Made by a program: the position numbers and the translations under genes. 64,000 nt of DNA from Microvirga subterranea (GTDB lineage Bacteria; Pseudomonadota; Alphaproteobacteria; Rhizobiales; Beijerinckiaceae): NCBI RefSeq assembly GCF_003350535.1, contig NZ_QQBB01000008.1, positions 119,359-183,358 of the forward strand, given 5' to 3'. A model generated the notes under the pieces. It was given only the letters and a program-made list of their open reading frames with translations, searched no databases and was not told the DNA's origin. Below, piece by piece: positions 18,132 to 28,765 of the stretch; the stretch's first letter is position 1; each line of letters opens with the position of its first letter.

Positions 18132-20249
18132 ATGTCCTTGCGTCCTTCGATTCTCGATCCGCTCTTCGCCCCGGCCAACACCCTCCCCGGGGTCGGGCCC
18201 AAGGTCGCGCCCCTCCTCGACCGCCTCGTCGGCGAGCCCGGCCGGCCGACCCGGGTCATGGACCTGCTGTTCCATCTTCCGAGCGGCGGCGTCTCCCGCG
18301 AGATGAAGGGATCGATCGCCGACGCGCCGGTCGGGGAGCCGGTGACGCTGTCCGTCACCGTCGTGGCCCACCGCCCTCCTCCGCCCGGACGACGCGCCCC
18401 CTATCGGATCCTCGTGGAGGACGAGACGGGCGACGTGACCCTGGTGTTCTTCAACGGCCAGAAGGCCCGCCTCGAAAAGCTCCTGCCGGTCGGCGAACGA
18501 CGCTATGTCTCGGGCAAGATCGAACTTTGGGAGGCGATGCGCCAGATGGTGCATCCGGACCGGATCCTGGACGACAAGGGCATCGAGAACCTGCCGGCCG
18601 TCGAGGCGGTCTACGGCCTGACGGAAGGCCTCTCGTCCCGCATGGTCGGGCGCTACGTCGGGGCCGCTCTCGAACGGGTTCCCCGGGTGCCCGAGTGGCA
18701 GGACGCCGCCTGGCTCGACCGCAACGGCCTGCCGGATTTCGCGTCGGCCCTGGCGGCCATCCACCGGCCTGGCAATGCTCAGCAGCTCTCCGAGGACGCC
18801 CTCTCCAAGTCGCCCGCAAGGCGGCGACTGGCCTATGACGAGATCCTCGCCTCTCAGCTTGCCCTTGCTCTCGTCCGCAGCCGGATGAGGCGCCTGCCCG
18901 GGCGGGTCAATGCAGGCGACGGACATCTGGTCGAGCGGATCAAGCGCGCCCTGCCCTTCGGGCTGACGGGATCGCAATCGAAGGCGGTGGACGACATCCG
19001 CAACGATCTCGTGGCCGACAAGAAGATGTTGCGGCTCCTGCAAGGGGACGTCGGGTCGGGCAAGACGGTGGTCGGACTGCTGGCGATGGCGAGCGCCATC
19101 GAGGCCGGGCGTCAGGCCGCTCTCATGGCGCCCACGGAAATCCTCGCTCGCCAGCATTACGAGCGGATCGCCCCGCTCGCCGAGCAGGCGGGCCTTTCCA
19201 TGGCCTTGCTCACCGGGCGCGAAAAGGGAGCTGCAAGAAAAGCGGTTCTCGCCGGGCTCGCCGATGGAAGCATCAACATCGCGGTGGGCACCCACGCCCT
19301 CTTCCAGGAGGGGGTGGCCTTCCAGGACCTCGGCGTGGCCGTCGTCGACGAGCAGCACCGCTTCGGCGTGCATCAGCGTCTCGCCCTGGGATCCAAGGGC
19401 GAGGCGGTCGACATCCTCGTCATGACCGCAACTCCGATTCCGCGTACCCTGGCGCTGACCTATTTCGGCGACATGGACGTCTCGGTGCTCAGCGAGAAGC
19501 CGGCCGGCCGCAAGCCGATCGCCACCAAGCTCATCTCCATCGAGCGCCTCGACGAGGTGATCGGCGCGATGGGGCGGGCGATCGGCAACGGCGACCAAGT
19601 CTATTGGGTCTGCCCTCTGGTCGGAGAATCCGAAACGGTCGATCTCGCCGCGGCGGAAGAGCGGTTCGAGCAGCTGAAATCCATTTTCGGCGACCAAATC
19701 GGCCTCGTGCACGGCAAGATGGCAGGCCGCGACAAGGACGCGGCCATGGAGCGGTTCTCGAAGGGCGAGACCAAGATCCTCGTTTCCACCACCGTCATCG
19801 AGGTCGGCGTGGACGTGCCGAATGCGACCATCATGGTGATCGAGCACGCGGAGCGCTTCGGCCTTGCCCAGCTCCATCAGCTGCGCGGGCGGGTCGGGCG
19901 CGGGTCCCGCAGCTCGACCTGCCTTCTGATCTACAAGGGGCCGCTGGGACAGGTCGCTCAGGCCCGTCTCGAAATGATGCGCCAGACCGAGGACGGGTTC
20001 AGGATCGCCGAGGAGGATCTGCGCCTTCGCGGCGAGGGAGAGGTGCTCGGCACGCGGCAATCGGGCCTGCCGGGCTTCAAGCTCGCCCGCCTCGAGGTCG
20101 ACGGCGATCTCCTCGCGGCGGCGCGGGACGACGCCCGCCTGATCGTCGACCGGGACCCGGACCTCGTCAGCGACCGCGGCCAGGCCCTCCGGGTGCTGCT
20201 CTACATGTTCGAGCGCGACTCCGCGATCCGCCTGCTCAGGGCCGGGTGA
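18132..20249 (+). CDS. recG: ATP-dependent DNA helicase RecG
   Basis: Branch-migrating helicase that remodels stalled forks and Holliday junctions. The ATG at 18132 gives 705 residues starting MSLRPSILDPLFAPANTLPG, as expected for alphaproteobacterial RecG; a TTG at 18117 is less likely. The N-terminal wedge/OB domain is followed by the helicase core with Walker A GDVGSGKT at about residue 306 and DEQH at about 406. Motif VI-region signatures LRGRVGRG and the RecG C-terminal domain follow. It is divergent from sdhE/mfd, and its stop is 3 bases from the convergent glmS stop. Confidence 0.96.
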   Translation: MSLRPSILDPLFAPANTLPGVGPKVAPLLDRLVGEPGRPTRVMDLLFHLPSGGVSREMKGSIADAPVGEPVTLSVTVVAHRPPPPGRRAPYRILVEDETGDVTLVFFNGQKARLEKLLPVGERRYVSGKIELWEAMRQMVHPDRILDDKGIENLPAVEAVYGLTEGLSSRMVGRYVGAALERVPRVPEWQDAAWLDRNGLPDFASALAAIHRPGNAQQLSEDALSKSPARRRLAYDEILASQLALALVRSRMRRLPGRVNAGDGHLVERIKRALPFGLTGSQSKAVDDIRNDLVADKKMLRLLQGDVGSGKTVVGLLAMASAIEAGRQAALMAPTEILARQHYERIAPLAEQAGLSMALLTGREKGAARKAVLAGLADGSINIAVGTHALFQEGVAFQDLGVAVVDEQHRFGVHQRLALGSKGEAVDILVMTATPIPRTLALTYFGDMDVSVLSEKPAGRKPIATKLISIERLDEVIGAMGRAIGNGDQVYWVCPLVGESETVDLAAAEERFEQLKSIFGDQIGLVHGKMAGRDKDAAMERFSKGETKILVSTTVIEVGVDVPNATIMVIEHAERFGLAQLHQLRGRVGRGSRSSTCLLIYKGPLGQVAQARLEMMRQTEDGFRIAEEDLRLRGEGEVLGTRQSGLPGFKLARLEVDGDLLAAARDDARLIVDRDPDLVSDRGQALRVLLYMFERDSAIRLLRAG

Positions 20250-20252
20250 GGA

Positions 20253-22079
20253 CTATTCCACCGTGACCGACTTCGCGAGGTTGCGCGGCTGGTCCACGTC
20301 CTTCCCCATGAAGACGGCCGTGTGATAGGCGAGCAGCTGGATCGGCACGGAGTTCACGATCGGCGCGACGATCGGATGGGCGGACGGCATCACGATGGTG
20401 GCCATCGTGTCGAGATCGGTCTCCAGGGCCCCCTTCTCGTCCGTGATCAGGATGATGCGTCCGCCGCGCGCGGCCACCTCCTGCATGTTCGAGACGGTCT
20501 TCTCGAAGATCGCATCGTGCGGCGCGATGACGATGACCGGCATCGTCTCGTCGATGAGCGCGATCGGCCCGTGCTTCAGCTCGCCCGCCGCATAGCCCTC
20601 GGCGTGGATATAGGAAATTTCCTTGAGCTTCAGGGCCCCTTCGAGGGCCAGCGGATACGAGGTGCCGCGCCCGAGATAGAGCACATCCTTCGCCTTCGAG
20701 AGTTCGCGGGCGAGGATCTCGATCTGGTGTTCGCGCTTGATCGCCTCGCTCATGAGGCCGGGAACGCCGATCAGCGCATCGACCAGCTCCTTCTCGTCTT
20801 CCGCGCTCAGGGTGCCGCGCGCCCGGCCGGCCGCGATGGCGAGCGAGAGGAGCACCGTGAGCTGGCAGGTGAAGGCCTTGGTCGATGCAACACCCACCTC
20901 GACCCCGGCAAGGGTCGGGGCGATCACGGCGCTCTCCCGCGCCATGGTCGAGGTCGGGACGTTCACGACCGAGAGGGTGTGCTGCTTCTCGGCGGTGGCG
21001 TAACGCAGGGAGGCCAGGGTATCGGCCGTCTCGCCCGACTGGGATACGAAGAGAGCGAGGCTTCCGGGCTCCAGCGGGGCTTCGCGGTACCGGAACTCCG
21101 ACGCGACATCGATCTCGACCGGGATGCGCGCAAGGCGCTCGAACCAGTATTTCGAGATGAGGCCTGCCAGGTAGGCCGTGCCGCAGGCGGAGATCGACAG
21201 GCGCTTCAGGTCCCTGAAATCGAACGGGAGCGCGACCGGCAGCTCCACCCGTCCGGCCGTGAAATTCACGTAATGGGCGAGGGTCCGTCCGACCACTTCC
21301 GGCTGCTCGTGGATTTCCTTGACCATAAAGTGGCGGTGGTTGCCCTTGTCGGCCATGAAGGAGCCGGTCGGGATCTTGTGCCGGGGCCGCTGAACCATCT
21401 GGCCGGCCTCGTCTCGGATATCCGCCCCGGACCGGTGGAGAATCGCCCAGTCGCCGTCCTCCAGATAGGTGATCTCGTCGGTGAACGGCGCCAGCGCGAG
21501 GGCGTCCGACCCGAGATACATCTCCCCGTTGCCGTAGCCGATGGCCAGGGGAGCACCGTGGCGCGCGCCAATCAGAAGGTCGTCTTCGCCGGAAAACAGG
21601 AAGCCGAGCGCAAAGGCGCCGCGCAGGCGCGGCAGGGTCACGGCGACCGCCTCGATGGGCGGACGGCCCTGACGCATCTCATAGGTCACGAGCTGGGCGA
21701 CGACCTCGGTGTCCGTCTCGGTCTCGAACCGGACTCCCTTCGCCTCGAGGCCAGTCTTCAGCTCGCGGAAGTTCTCGATAATGCCGTTGTGGACGACGGC
21801 CAGCCGGTCCGTCGCGTGAGGATGAGCATTCGTCTCGTTCGGCTTGCCGTGGGTGGCCCATCGCGTGTGGCCGATCCCGATGATGCCGGACAGGGGCGCC
21901 TGGGACAGCTTGACCTCGAGATTGCGGAGCTTGCCCTCCGCGCGGCGGCGGTCGAGCCGGCCGTTCTCCAGCGTGGCCACACCGGCGGAGTCGTACCCAC
22001 GGTATTCCAGCCGCCTCAGGGCCTCGACGATCTGCTCCGCCACCGGAGACCTGCCGACGATTCCAACAATTCCGCACAT
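20253..22079 (-). CDS. glmS: Glutamine--fructose-6-phosphate aminotransferase (isomerizing)
   Basis: Makes glucosamine-6-phosphate from fructose-6-phosphate and glutamine, the entry step to UDP-GlcNAc for peptidoglycan and LPS. 608 residues. The N-terminal nucleophile is Cys2 in MCGIVGIVG. The class II amidotransferase domain runs to about residue 230, followed by two SIS domains (SACGTAYLAG and SQSGETADT near residues 305 and 350; GRGTSYPLALEGALKLKE near 470). The C-terminus LAKSVTVE is canonical. It is downstream of glmU on the same strand with a 109-base gap that could hold its own promoter. Confidence 0.97.
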   Translation of the reverse strand: MCGIVGIVGRSPVAEQIVEALRRLEYRGYDSAGVATLENGRLDRRRAEGKLRNLEVKLSQAPLSGIIGIGHTRWATHGKPNETNAHPHATDRLAVVHNGIIENFRELKTGLEAKGVRFETETDTEVVAQLVTYEMRQGRPPIEAVAVTLPRLRGAFALGFLFSGEDDLLIGARHGAPLAIGYGNGEMYLGSDALALAPFTDEITYLEDGDWAILHRSGADIRDEAGQMVQRPRHKIPTGSFMADKGNHRHFMVKEIHEQPEVVGRTLAHYVNFTAGRVELPVALPFDFRDLKRLSISACGTAYLAGLISKYWFERLARIPVEIDVASEFRYREAPLEPGSLALFVSQSGETADTLASLRYATAEKQHTLSVVNVPTSTMARESAVIAPTLAGVEVGVASTKAFTCQLTVLLSLAIAAGRARGTLSAEDEKELVDALIGVPGLMSEAIKREHQIEILARELSKAKDVLYLGRGTSYPLALEGALKLKEISYIHAEGYAAGELKHGPIALIDETMPVIVIAPHDAIFEKTVSNMQEVAARGGRIILITDEKGALETDLDTMATIVMPSAHPIVAPIVNSVPIQLLAYHTAVFMGKDVDQPRNLAKSVTVE

Positions 22080-22188
22080 GCCGAGACGCGCCTTCTTTCG
22101 CAGCTTACGACGTTAAGCTTCAGATCCCGCTAGCGAACAGGCTAACGCTCTTCAAATCAACTTGCGTGACGGATTGTGACACTCAAGA

Positions 22189-23565
22189 CTATTTATGCTT
22201 TTTCTCCAGGGACTTCTGCCGAAATGCGGTAGCCCATTGTTCCTTGATGACCTGACGGCCACGGCCCAGCGCAAGGGCGTCCTGGGGGACATCGTCCGTA
22301 ACGACGGAGCCGGAGCCAACATAGGCGCCCTTCCCGATCGAGACCGGAGCGACGAGTGAGGAGTTCGATCCGACGAAGGCGCCCTCCCCGATCTCCGTCC
22401 TGTACTTGCCGAAGCCGTCGTAGTTGCAGGTGATCGTGCCGGCCCCGATGTTCACCTCCGGCCCGACGGTCGCATCGCCCAGATAGGTCAGGTGCCCGAC
22501 CTTCGCGCCTGCGCCCAACTGGGAGTTTTTGATCTCGACGAAGTTACCGACCTTGGCCTTCGGACCGACCACGGCGCCCGGTCTGAGGCGGGCGAACGGG
22601 CCGACCGCCGCCCCCGCGGCGATGCGGGCGCCCTCCAGATGGCTGAAGCTGTGGATCACCGCATGGTCCTCGATCACGACCCCCAGGCCGAACACCACGT
22701 TGGGCTCGATCACGACATCCCGGCCGATCTTCGTGTCGTGGCTGAAAAAGACTGTCTCTGGTGCGATCAAGGTCGCACCGCCGGCCATGGCGGCGTGACG
22801 AAGGCGCTCCTGCATCATGCGCTCCGCGGCCGCGAGCTGAGCCCGGTCGTTCACCCCGTGGACCTCCTCCTCCGCCACGGTCACTGCGGCCGTCCTATGC
22901 CCTTGAAGACGCGCGATCGCCACGATGTCGGTGAGATAGTATTCGCCCTTGGCATTCTGATTGCCGACCCGGTCGAGGAGATCGAGAGCCACGTCGCCCC
23001 TGATGGCCATCAGGCCGCCGTTGCAGAGAGTGATCGCCCGCTCGGCCTCGCTGGCGTCCTTGTGCTCCCGGATGTCCAGAATCTGATCGCCGGCCATGAT
23101 GAAGCGTCCGTAACCTGTCGGGTCCCGCGCCTCGAAACCGAGCGCGACCACGGCCGCCCCTTCGGCAAGCGGGCGTCGGAGCGCCACCAGGGTCTCGGCG
23201 CTGACGAGGGGCGTATCGGCATAGACGACGATGACGTCGTCGGGCTTCTTCTCGAGCGCCGCCCGCGCGCTCAGGACGGCGTGCCCCGTTCCGAGCCTTT
23301 CCCTCTGCACGAAGACCTCGGCTTCGGGCATGATCGTTCGAGCTTCCCGCGCGACATCGTCTCGGCCCGGACCGACCACGACCGCCACCTCGGTCGCCCC
23401 GACCGCCATGACCGTGGCCACTACGTGCCCTACCATCGAGCGGTTCGCGACCTCATGGAGAACCTTTGGCCGGTCGGACTTCATGCGGGTGCCCTCGCCT
23501 GCCGCCAATACGATGGCGAGGCAGCTTCGGGCGGAAACCGAGGTCGGGGAGTCGGGCGATGTCAT
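22189..23565 (-). CDS. glmU: Bifunctional GlmU uridyltransferase / acetyltransferase
   Basis: Acetylates glucosamine-1-phosphate and couples it to UTP, giving UDP-GlcNAc. 458 residues. The N-terminal pyrophosphorylase domain has [20 protein letters not shown] near residues 19-38, with the LxxGxGTxM-(x)-K loop. The C-terminal half is a left-handed beta-helix with hexapeptide repeats, including the acetyltransferase region around [20 protein letters not shown]. Length is normal. It is followed by glmS and divergent from opgG. Confidence 0.96.
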   Translation of the reverse strand: MTSPDSPTSVSARSCLAIVLAAGEGTRMKSDRPKVLHEVANRSMVGHVVATVMAVGATEVAVVVGPGRDDVAREARTIMPEAEVFVQRERLGTGHAVLSARAALEKKPDDVIVVYADTPLVSAETLVALRRPLAEGAAVVALGFEARDPTGYGRFIMAGDQILDIREHKDASEAERAITLCNGGLMAIRGDVALDLLDRVGNQNAKGEYYLTDIVAIARLQGHRTAAVTVAEEEVHGVNDRAQLAAAERMMQERLRHAAMAGGATLIAPETVFFSHDTKIGRDVVIEPNVVFGLGVVIEDHAVIHSFSHLEGARIAAGAAVGPFARLRPGAVVGPKAKVGNFVEIKNSQLGAGAKVGHLTYLGDATVGPEVNIGAGTITCNYDGFGKYRTEIGEGAFVGSNSSLVAPVSIGKGAYVGSGSVVTDDVPQDALALGRGRQVIKEQWATAFRQKSLEKKHK

Positions 23566-23747
23566 AACGCTTCAGTTCCTTGCGGTCTCGGGAGCAGCTA
23601 GCTCAGAGTGAGTAGTTCGGCAATCGTTCATCCAGGAAAGAGCAGGATGAGGACATCACCTCGTTTACATCACGCTTACGATTGTCGATATGTATACGGT
23701 TTCCCACTGTTTGGCTTAAAGAGCCACGTTCTTACAAGAGTATCGCT

Positions 23748-25319
23748 GTGCCGGTTCCGCCGGGGTCGTCATCCCCCTATCTCCCTCGTCGGCGCGACAT
23801 GCTGGCCTATCTCGGCGCGTCGGTCGCCGGGCTTGCAGTCGCGCCAGGTCTTCGCGCCCAAACGCCCCAGGCCACGATTTATGCACGGATGGGCGATAAT
23901 CAGCGCTTCGATGCTGCAGCTGTGGTCGATCTTGCGCGGCAGCTCGCCCGCAAGCCGTTCGTGCCGTTGCCGAACGATCTGCCCGACTTCTTCTCGAATC
24001 TCTCCTACGAACAGTATGTCGCGATCAAGTCGAAGCAGGCGCCGATCTGGAGCGGCGAAGGTCGCGGAATCGCCGTCGAACCGCTGCATCGGGGATTCGT
24101 CTTCACGAACCCGGTCGACATCTATCTCGTCGAAGACGGCGCCGTGCGCCGGGTCGGCTACAACCCGTCTCAATTCGACTACGGGCGCCCGAACGTTCCG
24201 AACAACATCGGCGACATCGGGTTCTCGGGCTTTCGCCTGATCGCCACACCGAGCGAAGGAAAGCCGTTCGACTTCGCCCTCGTCCAGGGCGCGACGTTCT
24301 TCCGGGCCGTCGCGAGGGGGCAGAATTTCGGCGCAACGGCGCGCGCTCTGACCCTCAAGCCCGCAGATCCGAAGGGGGAGGAATTCCCGGTTTTCCGCGC
24401 CTTCTGGCTTGAGCGTCCAGCCCCCGGCAGCAACAGCATTACGGTTCACGGGCTGATCGACTCCGAATCGACCTCCGGCGCGGTCCGCATGACCTTCCGC
24501 CCCGGGGACATGACGATCATCGACGTCGAGACGACTCTTTTCCCGCGCGTGAACCTCGATCACGTCGGCCTCGGCGGCATCGGCTCGACCTATTTCTACG
24601 GACCGAACGACCGACGCAGCGCCGACGACATCCGGCCCGCCGTATACGAATCATCGGGCCTTCAGATGCTCAACGGCCAAGGCGAGTGGCTGTGGCGCCC
24701 GCTGCACAATCCCGAGGCGCTTCAGATATCGGCCTTCGTGGACGCCGCCCCGCGCGGCTTCGGCCTTCTCCAGCGGGACCGCGCCTACGAGGCCTTTCAG
24801 GACGATGACCAGCGCTTCGAGCGCCGCCCGAGTCTCTGGATCGAGCCGCTGGGCGACTGGGGTCAGGGAAGCGTCCAGCTGCTGGAAATTCCCACGGACG
24901 CGGAGATCAACGACAACATCCTGACCTATTGGCGGCCCAAGGCTCCGATGGCGGCGAATTCCGAAATCGCCTTCGCGTACCGGCAGTACTGGTGCTGGGT
25001 GCCGCCGGAGCGGCCGCCCCTGGCAGCCGTATCGGCGACCCGGGTCGGGCGCGGGACGAGCGGCCGCCGCCGGCGCTTCGCCATCGATTTTTCCACGGAG
25101 GCCCTGGGTGACAATTTGCCGGCGGACCTTAGATCCGTCTTAACAGTTACTCCGGGAACGTTCCAAAACCTCAAGAACTGGGTCTATCCCGAGCGGAAGA
25201 CGGTACGAGTCGCTTTCGAGCTTGACCCAGGAAACGAAAACGCGTGTGAGATGCGCCTGATCCTGGAAGCAGGCGGAAAACCGATTAGCGAGACATGGCT
25301 TTATCGTTGGACACCATAG
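23748..25319 (+). CDS. opgG: Glucan biosynthesis protein OpgG (MdoG)
   Basis: Periplasmic protein needed for osmoregulated periplasmic glucan backbone formation. The GTG at 23748 gives 523 residues and keeps a twin-arginine-like signal (PRRRDMLAYLGASVAGLAVA). A TTG at 23682 would extend it without a ribosome site, and starting at the ATG of RRRDML would lose the Tat motif. The mature OpgG fold is supported by YEQYVAIKSKQAPIW, GRGIAVEPLHRGF, and the segments TYFYGPNDRR and EWLWRPLHNPE. It overlaps opgH by 25 bases, so the pair is co-translated. It is divergent from glmU. Confidence 0.93.
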   Translation: MPVPPGSSSPYLPRRRDMLAYLGASVAGLAVAPGLRAQTPQATIYARMGDNQRFDAAAVVDLARQLARKPFVPLPNDLPDFFSNLSYEQYVAIKSKQAPIWSGEGRGIAVEPLHRGFVFTNPVDIYLVEDGAVRRVGYNPSQFDYGRPNVPNNIGDIGFSGFRLIATPSEGKPFDFALVQGATFFRAVARGQNFGATARALTLKPADPKGEEFPVFRAFWLERPAPGSNSITVHGLIDSESTSGAVRMTFRPGDMTIIDVETTLFPRVNLDHVGLGGIGSTYFYGPNDRRSADDIRPAVYESSGLQMLNGQGEWLWRPLHNPEALQISAFVDAAPRGFGLLQRDRAYEAFQDDDQRFERRPSLWIEPLGDWGQGSVQLLEIPTDAEINDNILTYWRPKAPMAANSEIAFAYRQYWCWVPPERPPLAAVSATRVGRGTSGRRRRFAIDFSTEALGDNLPADLRSVLTVTPGTFQNLKNWVYPERKTVRVAFELDPGNENACEMRLILEAGGKPISETWLYRWTP

Positions 25320-27487
25320 GTCCCGATTCGAACAAATCCGGCCATCGGCGGCATGAACCGATCATGCCGCCCGAAAAGCACCTCGACATGCCGACGCAGC
25401 ACCTGCGGCGCTGGTCGGACGCTCAGGTGCGCCGTCCCGTGCGCCGGCATCCGCGGCTCGGAACGTGGCTCGCCCGGTTGTTCGTCTTTGGCGGCGGCCT
25501 TCTCCTGACCGCCTACGGCACCTATGAGATGTATCAGGTCGTGTCGGTCAGCCGCACGACGGTCCTGCAGTGGGCCCTCGTCGCGCTCTTCACGGTCAAC
25601 TTCTCCTGGATCGCCATCGCGTTCACCAGCGCCGTCCTGGGCTTCTTCGCCCTGTTGCGGAAGCCAGGGTACTCGGGCGGCCTGCCGACATCGCTGTCCC
25701 AGCGGACCGCGATCGTCATGCCGGTGTACAACGAGCAGACGTCACGGACCTACGCGGCGCTCGAGGCCATCTACGAAGAGGTCGAGGCCACCGGGCTCGG
25801 CGCGCATTTCGACTACTTCATCCTATCCGACACCACGCATCCGGATGCCTGGATCGCGGAGGAGCGGGCATTCCTGGCGCTGCGTGAGCGCCTGGGGCCC
25901 GGCGGGGCGCGCTTCTTCTATCGCCACCGCCCGAAGAACTATCACCGGAAGGCCGGCAACATCGCCGACTTCGTGACGCGCTGGGGCGGCCACTACGAGC
26001 ACATGCTCGTACTCGACGCCGACAGCCTCATGACCGGCGAGTGCATCACCCGTCTGGCGGCCGCCATGGAGGCCGATCCGGATGCGGGCATCATTCAGTC
26101 GCTGCCGCTCATCATCAACCGGAACACCCTCTTCGCCCGCCTTCAGCAGTTCGCGGCCCGCGTGACCGGACCGGTGATCGCCATGGGGCTCTCGGTCTGG
26201 ATGGGACGCGACGGCAACTACTGGGGCCACAACGCGATCATCCGCACGGCGGCTTTCGCTGCGCATGGCGGCCTTCCCGATCTGCGCGGCAAGCCGCCGC
26301 TGGGCGGCCACATCCTGAGCCACGACTTCGTCGAGGCGGCCCTGCTCCGGCGCGCCGGCTGGGACGTCTACATGCTGCCCGATCTCGGTGGGTCCTACGA
26401 GGAGAGCCCGCCCTCCCTGATCGACCTCTCCGCCCGCGACCGCCGCTGGTGCCAGGGCAACCTCCAGCACATGCGGGTAATCGCGGCGAAAGGGTTCAAG
26501 CTCGCGACGCGGCAGCACTTCGCCACCGGCATCATGTCCTATCTCGCGTCGCCGTTCTGGCTCTTCCAGCTGATCGTCGGTATCGCCCTGGTGCTTCAGA
26601 CCACCTACATACGGCCAGAGTATTTCGCCCGCGACTTCCGGCTCTATCCGATCTGGCCCCGGTTCGATCCCGAGCGCGCCCTGGCGCTTTTCGCCCTGAC
26701 CATGGGCATCCTACTCGCTCCCAAGATCTTCGGCCTTCTTCTGATGCTTCTGCGCGGTCAGGAGCGTCGTGCCTCGGGCGGCGCATTCCGGCTCGTGATC
26801 TCGTCCCTGATCGAGATCATCCTGTCGGCGCTCCTTGCGCCGATCATGATGCTGATCCAGTCCGGCTCGGTGTTCCAGATCCTGCTCGGCCGGGACACGG
26901 GCTGGCAGCCCCAGCGCCGGGATGACGGCTCGATCCCGTGGAAGGACATTGTGCGGCGCCACCGTTCGCACACGGTGCTCGGGGCGTTGGCAGGCATCTC
27001 GGCCTTCCTGATCGCCACGTCGCTGTTCCTCTGGATGTCTCCGACGATCCTCGGCCTTCTGCTGGCGATCCCGCTCTCCTGGCTCAGCGGCCAGCTCGGC
27101 GCCGGCCTCGCGCTCAAGCGGATGGGACTGCTGCTCACGCCGGAGGAGCACCAGCCGCCGACGATCGCGACGCGGGCGAACGAACTGCAGGCCCGCAATG
27201 CAGCCCTCGGCTTCGACGACGAAGATGCCCTTCGGGCGATCTATTCCGACAGCGAGCTCCGGGAGCGCCATGTGGAGATGCTTCCCGCAGCAGCGCCTCG
27301 GAAGCGCGGCGAGATCGAGACGGACCGGGCTCTCGCGGAGGCCAAGCTGGCCGATGCGGAAACCATCGACGATGCGCTGGGCTGGCTGAAGCAAAAGGAG
27401 CGCATGGTCGTGCTCCACGACCGCGCCCTCCTCGACCTCCTCGTCCGCCTGAAGGGTAAGCCGGCCGAAGCCCAGGCGGCGGAATAG
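25295..27487 (+). CDS. opgH: Glucan biosynthesis glucosyltransferase OpgH (MdoH)
   Basis: Inner-membrane family-2 glucosyltransferase that polymerises beta-glucan from UDP-glucose and exports it to the periplasm. Up to 730 residues. Two hydrophobic segments precede the catalytic domain, which has IVMPVYNEQ near residue 148, LVLDADSLM (DxD) near 241 and DRRWCQGN (the (Q/R)xxRW-type motif) near 383. Several more membrane spans follow. The start inside opgG is the longest option; an ATG about 23 codons later (at IMPPEKHLDM) is also possible. The operon is opgG-opgH only. Confidence 0.93.
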   Translation: MALSLDTIGPDSNKSGHRRHEPIMPPEKHLDMPTQHLRRWSDAQVRRPVRRHPRLGTWLARLFVFGGGLLLTAYGTYEMYQVVSVSRTTVLQWALVALFTVNFSWIAIAFTSAVLGFFALLRKPGYSGGLPTSLSQRTAIVMPVYNEQTSRTYAALEAIYEEVEATGLGAHFDYFILSDTTHPDAWIAEERAFLALRERLGPGGARFFYRHRPKNYHRKAGNIADFVTRWGGHYEHMLVLDADSLMTGECITRLAAAMEADPDAGIIQSLPLIINRNTLFARLQQFAARVTGPVIAMGLSVWMGRDGNYWGHNAIIRTAAFAAHGGLPDLRGKPPLGGHILSHDFVEAALLRRAGWDVYMLPDLGGSYEESPPSLIDLSARDRRWCQGNLQHMRVIAAKGFKLATRQHFATGIMSYLASPFWLFQLIVGIALVLQTTYIRPEYFARDFRLYPIWPRFDPERALALFALTMGILLAPKIFGLLLMLLRGQERRASGGAFRLVISSLIEIILSALLAPIMMLIQSGSVFQILLGRDTGWQPQRRDDGSIPWKDIVRRHRSHTVLGALAGISAFLIATSLFLWMSPTILGLLLAIPLSWLSGQLGAGLALKRMGLLLTPEEHQPPTIATRANELQARNAALGFDDEDALRAIYSDSELRERHVEMLPAAAPRKRGEIETDRALAEAKLADAETIDDALGWLKQKERMVVLHDRALLDLLVRLKGKPAEAQAAE

Positions 27488-27495
27488 GCCTCTGC

Positions 27496-28425
27496 CTAAC
27501 CGCCCGCTGCTGCGACCCCGCCGATCTGCGGCATAGCCTTTTCGAGGTCCCCCGCCACCTCGCTCAGGGCCCAATCCCGGAAGGCCTGGATTTTGGCCGA
27601 ACGCCTACGGGCTTTCGGGTATGCGAGCCAGTAGCTTCGGTCCGCCGTCACGACCAGATCGAACGGCTGGACCAGGCGGCCTGCCGCGAGATCGTTGGGG
27701 AAGAAATAAGGGTTGACCATGGCGAGCCCCTGCCCCGCCATGGCGGCCATGCCTTCGAACTGCTGCGCACCCAGCGAATTGTCGGGCCGGTCGGAGAGAT
27801 CCACATCCGGCAGGCCTGCTGCCGAGAACCAGTCCCGCCACCATGGGTCGCTCGGCGTCAGGATCGGCAGCTTCAGAAGGTCCGCCGGTTCCCGCAGATC
27901 CACCGTCCTGATCAGGTCGGGACTGCAGACCGGGGTGAACTGGTTCGGGAACAGAAGGTGGGTCTCGACCCCGGGCCAGTCGCCGGTCCCGCTCCGAATC
28001 GCGATGTCGAAATCGCTCTTCGCCAGGTCGATGACTTGCGTAGAAATATCGATCTGAACGGCGATGTTCGGGTGAAGCTGCTGGAAGCGGCCCAGCCTGG
28101 GAACGAGCCAGGCGGATGCAAATGTGGTCAGGGTGGTGATCGACAGGACGGACTGGACCGCCTCTTCCAGCCCGTCGAATGCGTCCCGCAGTGCCTCGAA
28201 GGCTTCCGTCACCGCCGGCGCGAGCTGTCGTCCCTTGGCCGTCAGCACCACCTGCCGCGGCAGCCTCGTGAACAGCGGTGCTCCGACCCGATCCTCCAGC
28301 ATCTTGATCTGATAGCTGACGGCAGCCTGCGTCATGCCGAGTTCCTCGGCCGCGCGGGTGAAGCTCTGATGGCGCGCCGCCGCCTCGAAGACACGGATGG
28401 CGCTCATGGGGGGAAGTCTGGACAT
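27496..28425 (-). CDS. LysR-family transcriptional regulator (GcvA-like)
   Basis: 309 residues. The N-terminal winged helix-turn-helix reads FTRAAEELGMTQAAVSYQIK near residues 22-41, followed by the LysR effector-binding domain. The opening LPPMSAIRVFEAAARHQSF is the signature of the GcvA subgroup. It lies alone, convergent with opgH (8 bases) and divergent from the DUF1127-like gene. The target and effector are unknown; it may control the divergent small gene or itself. Confidence 0.9.
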   Translation of the reverse strand: MSRLPPMSAIRVFEAAARHQSFTRAAEELGMTQAAVSYQIKMLEDRVGAPLFTRLPRQVVLTAKGRQLAPAVTEAFEALRDAFDGLEEAVQSVLSITTLTTFASAWLVPRLGRFQQLHPNIAVQIDISTQVIDLAKSDFDIAIRSGTGDWPGVETHLLFPNQFTPVCSPDLIRTVDLREPADLLKLPILTPSDPWWRDWFSAAGLPDVDLSDRPDNSLGAQQFEGMAAMAGQGLAMVNPYFFPNDLAAGRLVQPFDLVVTADRSYWLAYPKARRRSAKIQAFRDWALSEVAGDLEKAMPQIGGVAAAGG

Positions 28426-28558
28426 GGATGATCCATAAGGTTGGCTTATGCCAGCCCTCCGGCTTTCGCTTTGTCAAGGCGCCGCAATGGGAGCACCTTG
28501 AAACAGCACGGGCCGAGGACGGAATGCCTCGGCGGCCCATAGAAATCGGTAGGCTGTC

Positions 28559-28765
28559 ATGAAATACGATGATGTCCGCCGCCTCCGCGGCGTCGACGGC
28601 GTTTGGTTGCGCCTGAAATTCTGGCTGAACAGGGAACCGATTCCCCGCCGGCCGATAATCGCCAACTTGAGCCACCTCTCCGACCACCAGCGCCGTGACA
28701 TCGGCCTCGATGAGGAGCTGCGCTACGTAGACTGGCGCGCCCTTCGAGCCAACGGCTGGCGCTGA
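28559..28765 (+). CDS. DUF1127-like small protein
   Basis: 68 residues, basic. The C-terminal half LSHLSDHQRRDIGLDEEL resembles the DUF1127 (YjiS) signature, in which a short helix ends in LxDIGL. Small DUF1127 proteins of Alphaproteobacteria have been linked to RNA turnover and phosphate or stress responses in a few cases (Agrobacterium). That role is not shown here. It starts 133 bases from the divergent LysR gene and precedes the convergent Na/Pi cotransporter gene. Confidence 0.65.
   Translation: MKYDDVRRLRGVDGVWLRLKFWLNREPIPRRPIIANLSHLSDHQRRDIGLDEELRYVDWRALRANGWR

Noticed and set aside
14701..18306. Open frame of 1201 codons on the plus strand, antisense to mfd and extending into recG
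   Set aside because: It is the mirror frame of the well-identified mfd gene in GC-rich DNA; its product is a low-complexity Leu/Arg/Ala/Glu sequence without motifs.
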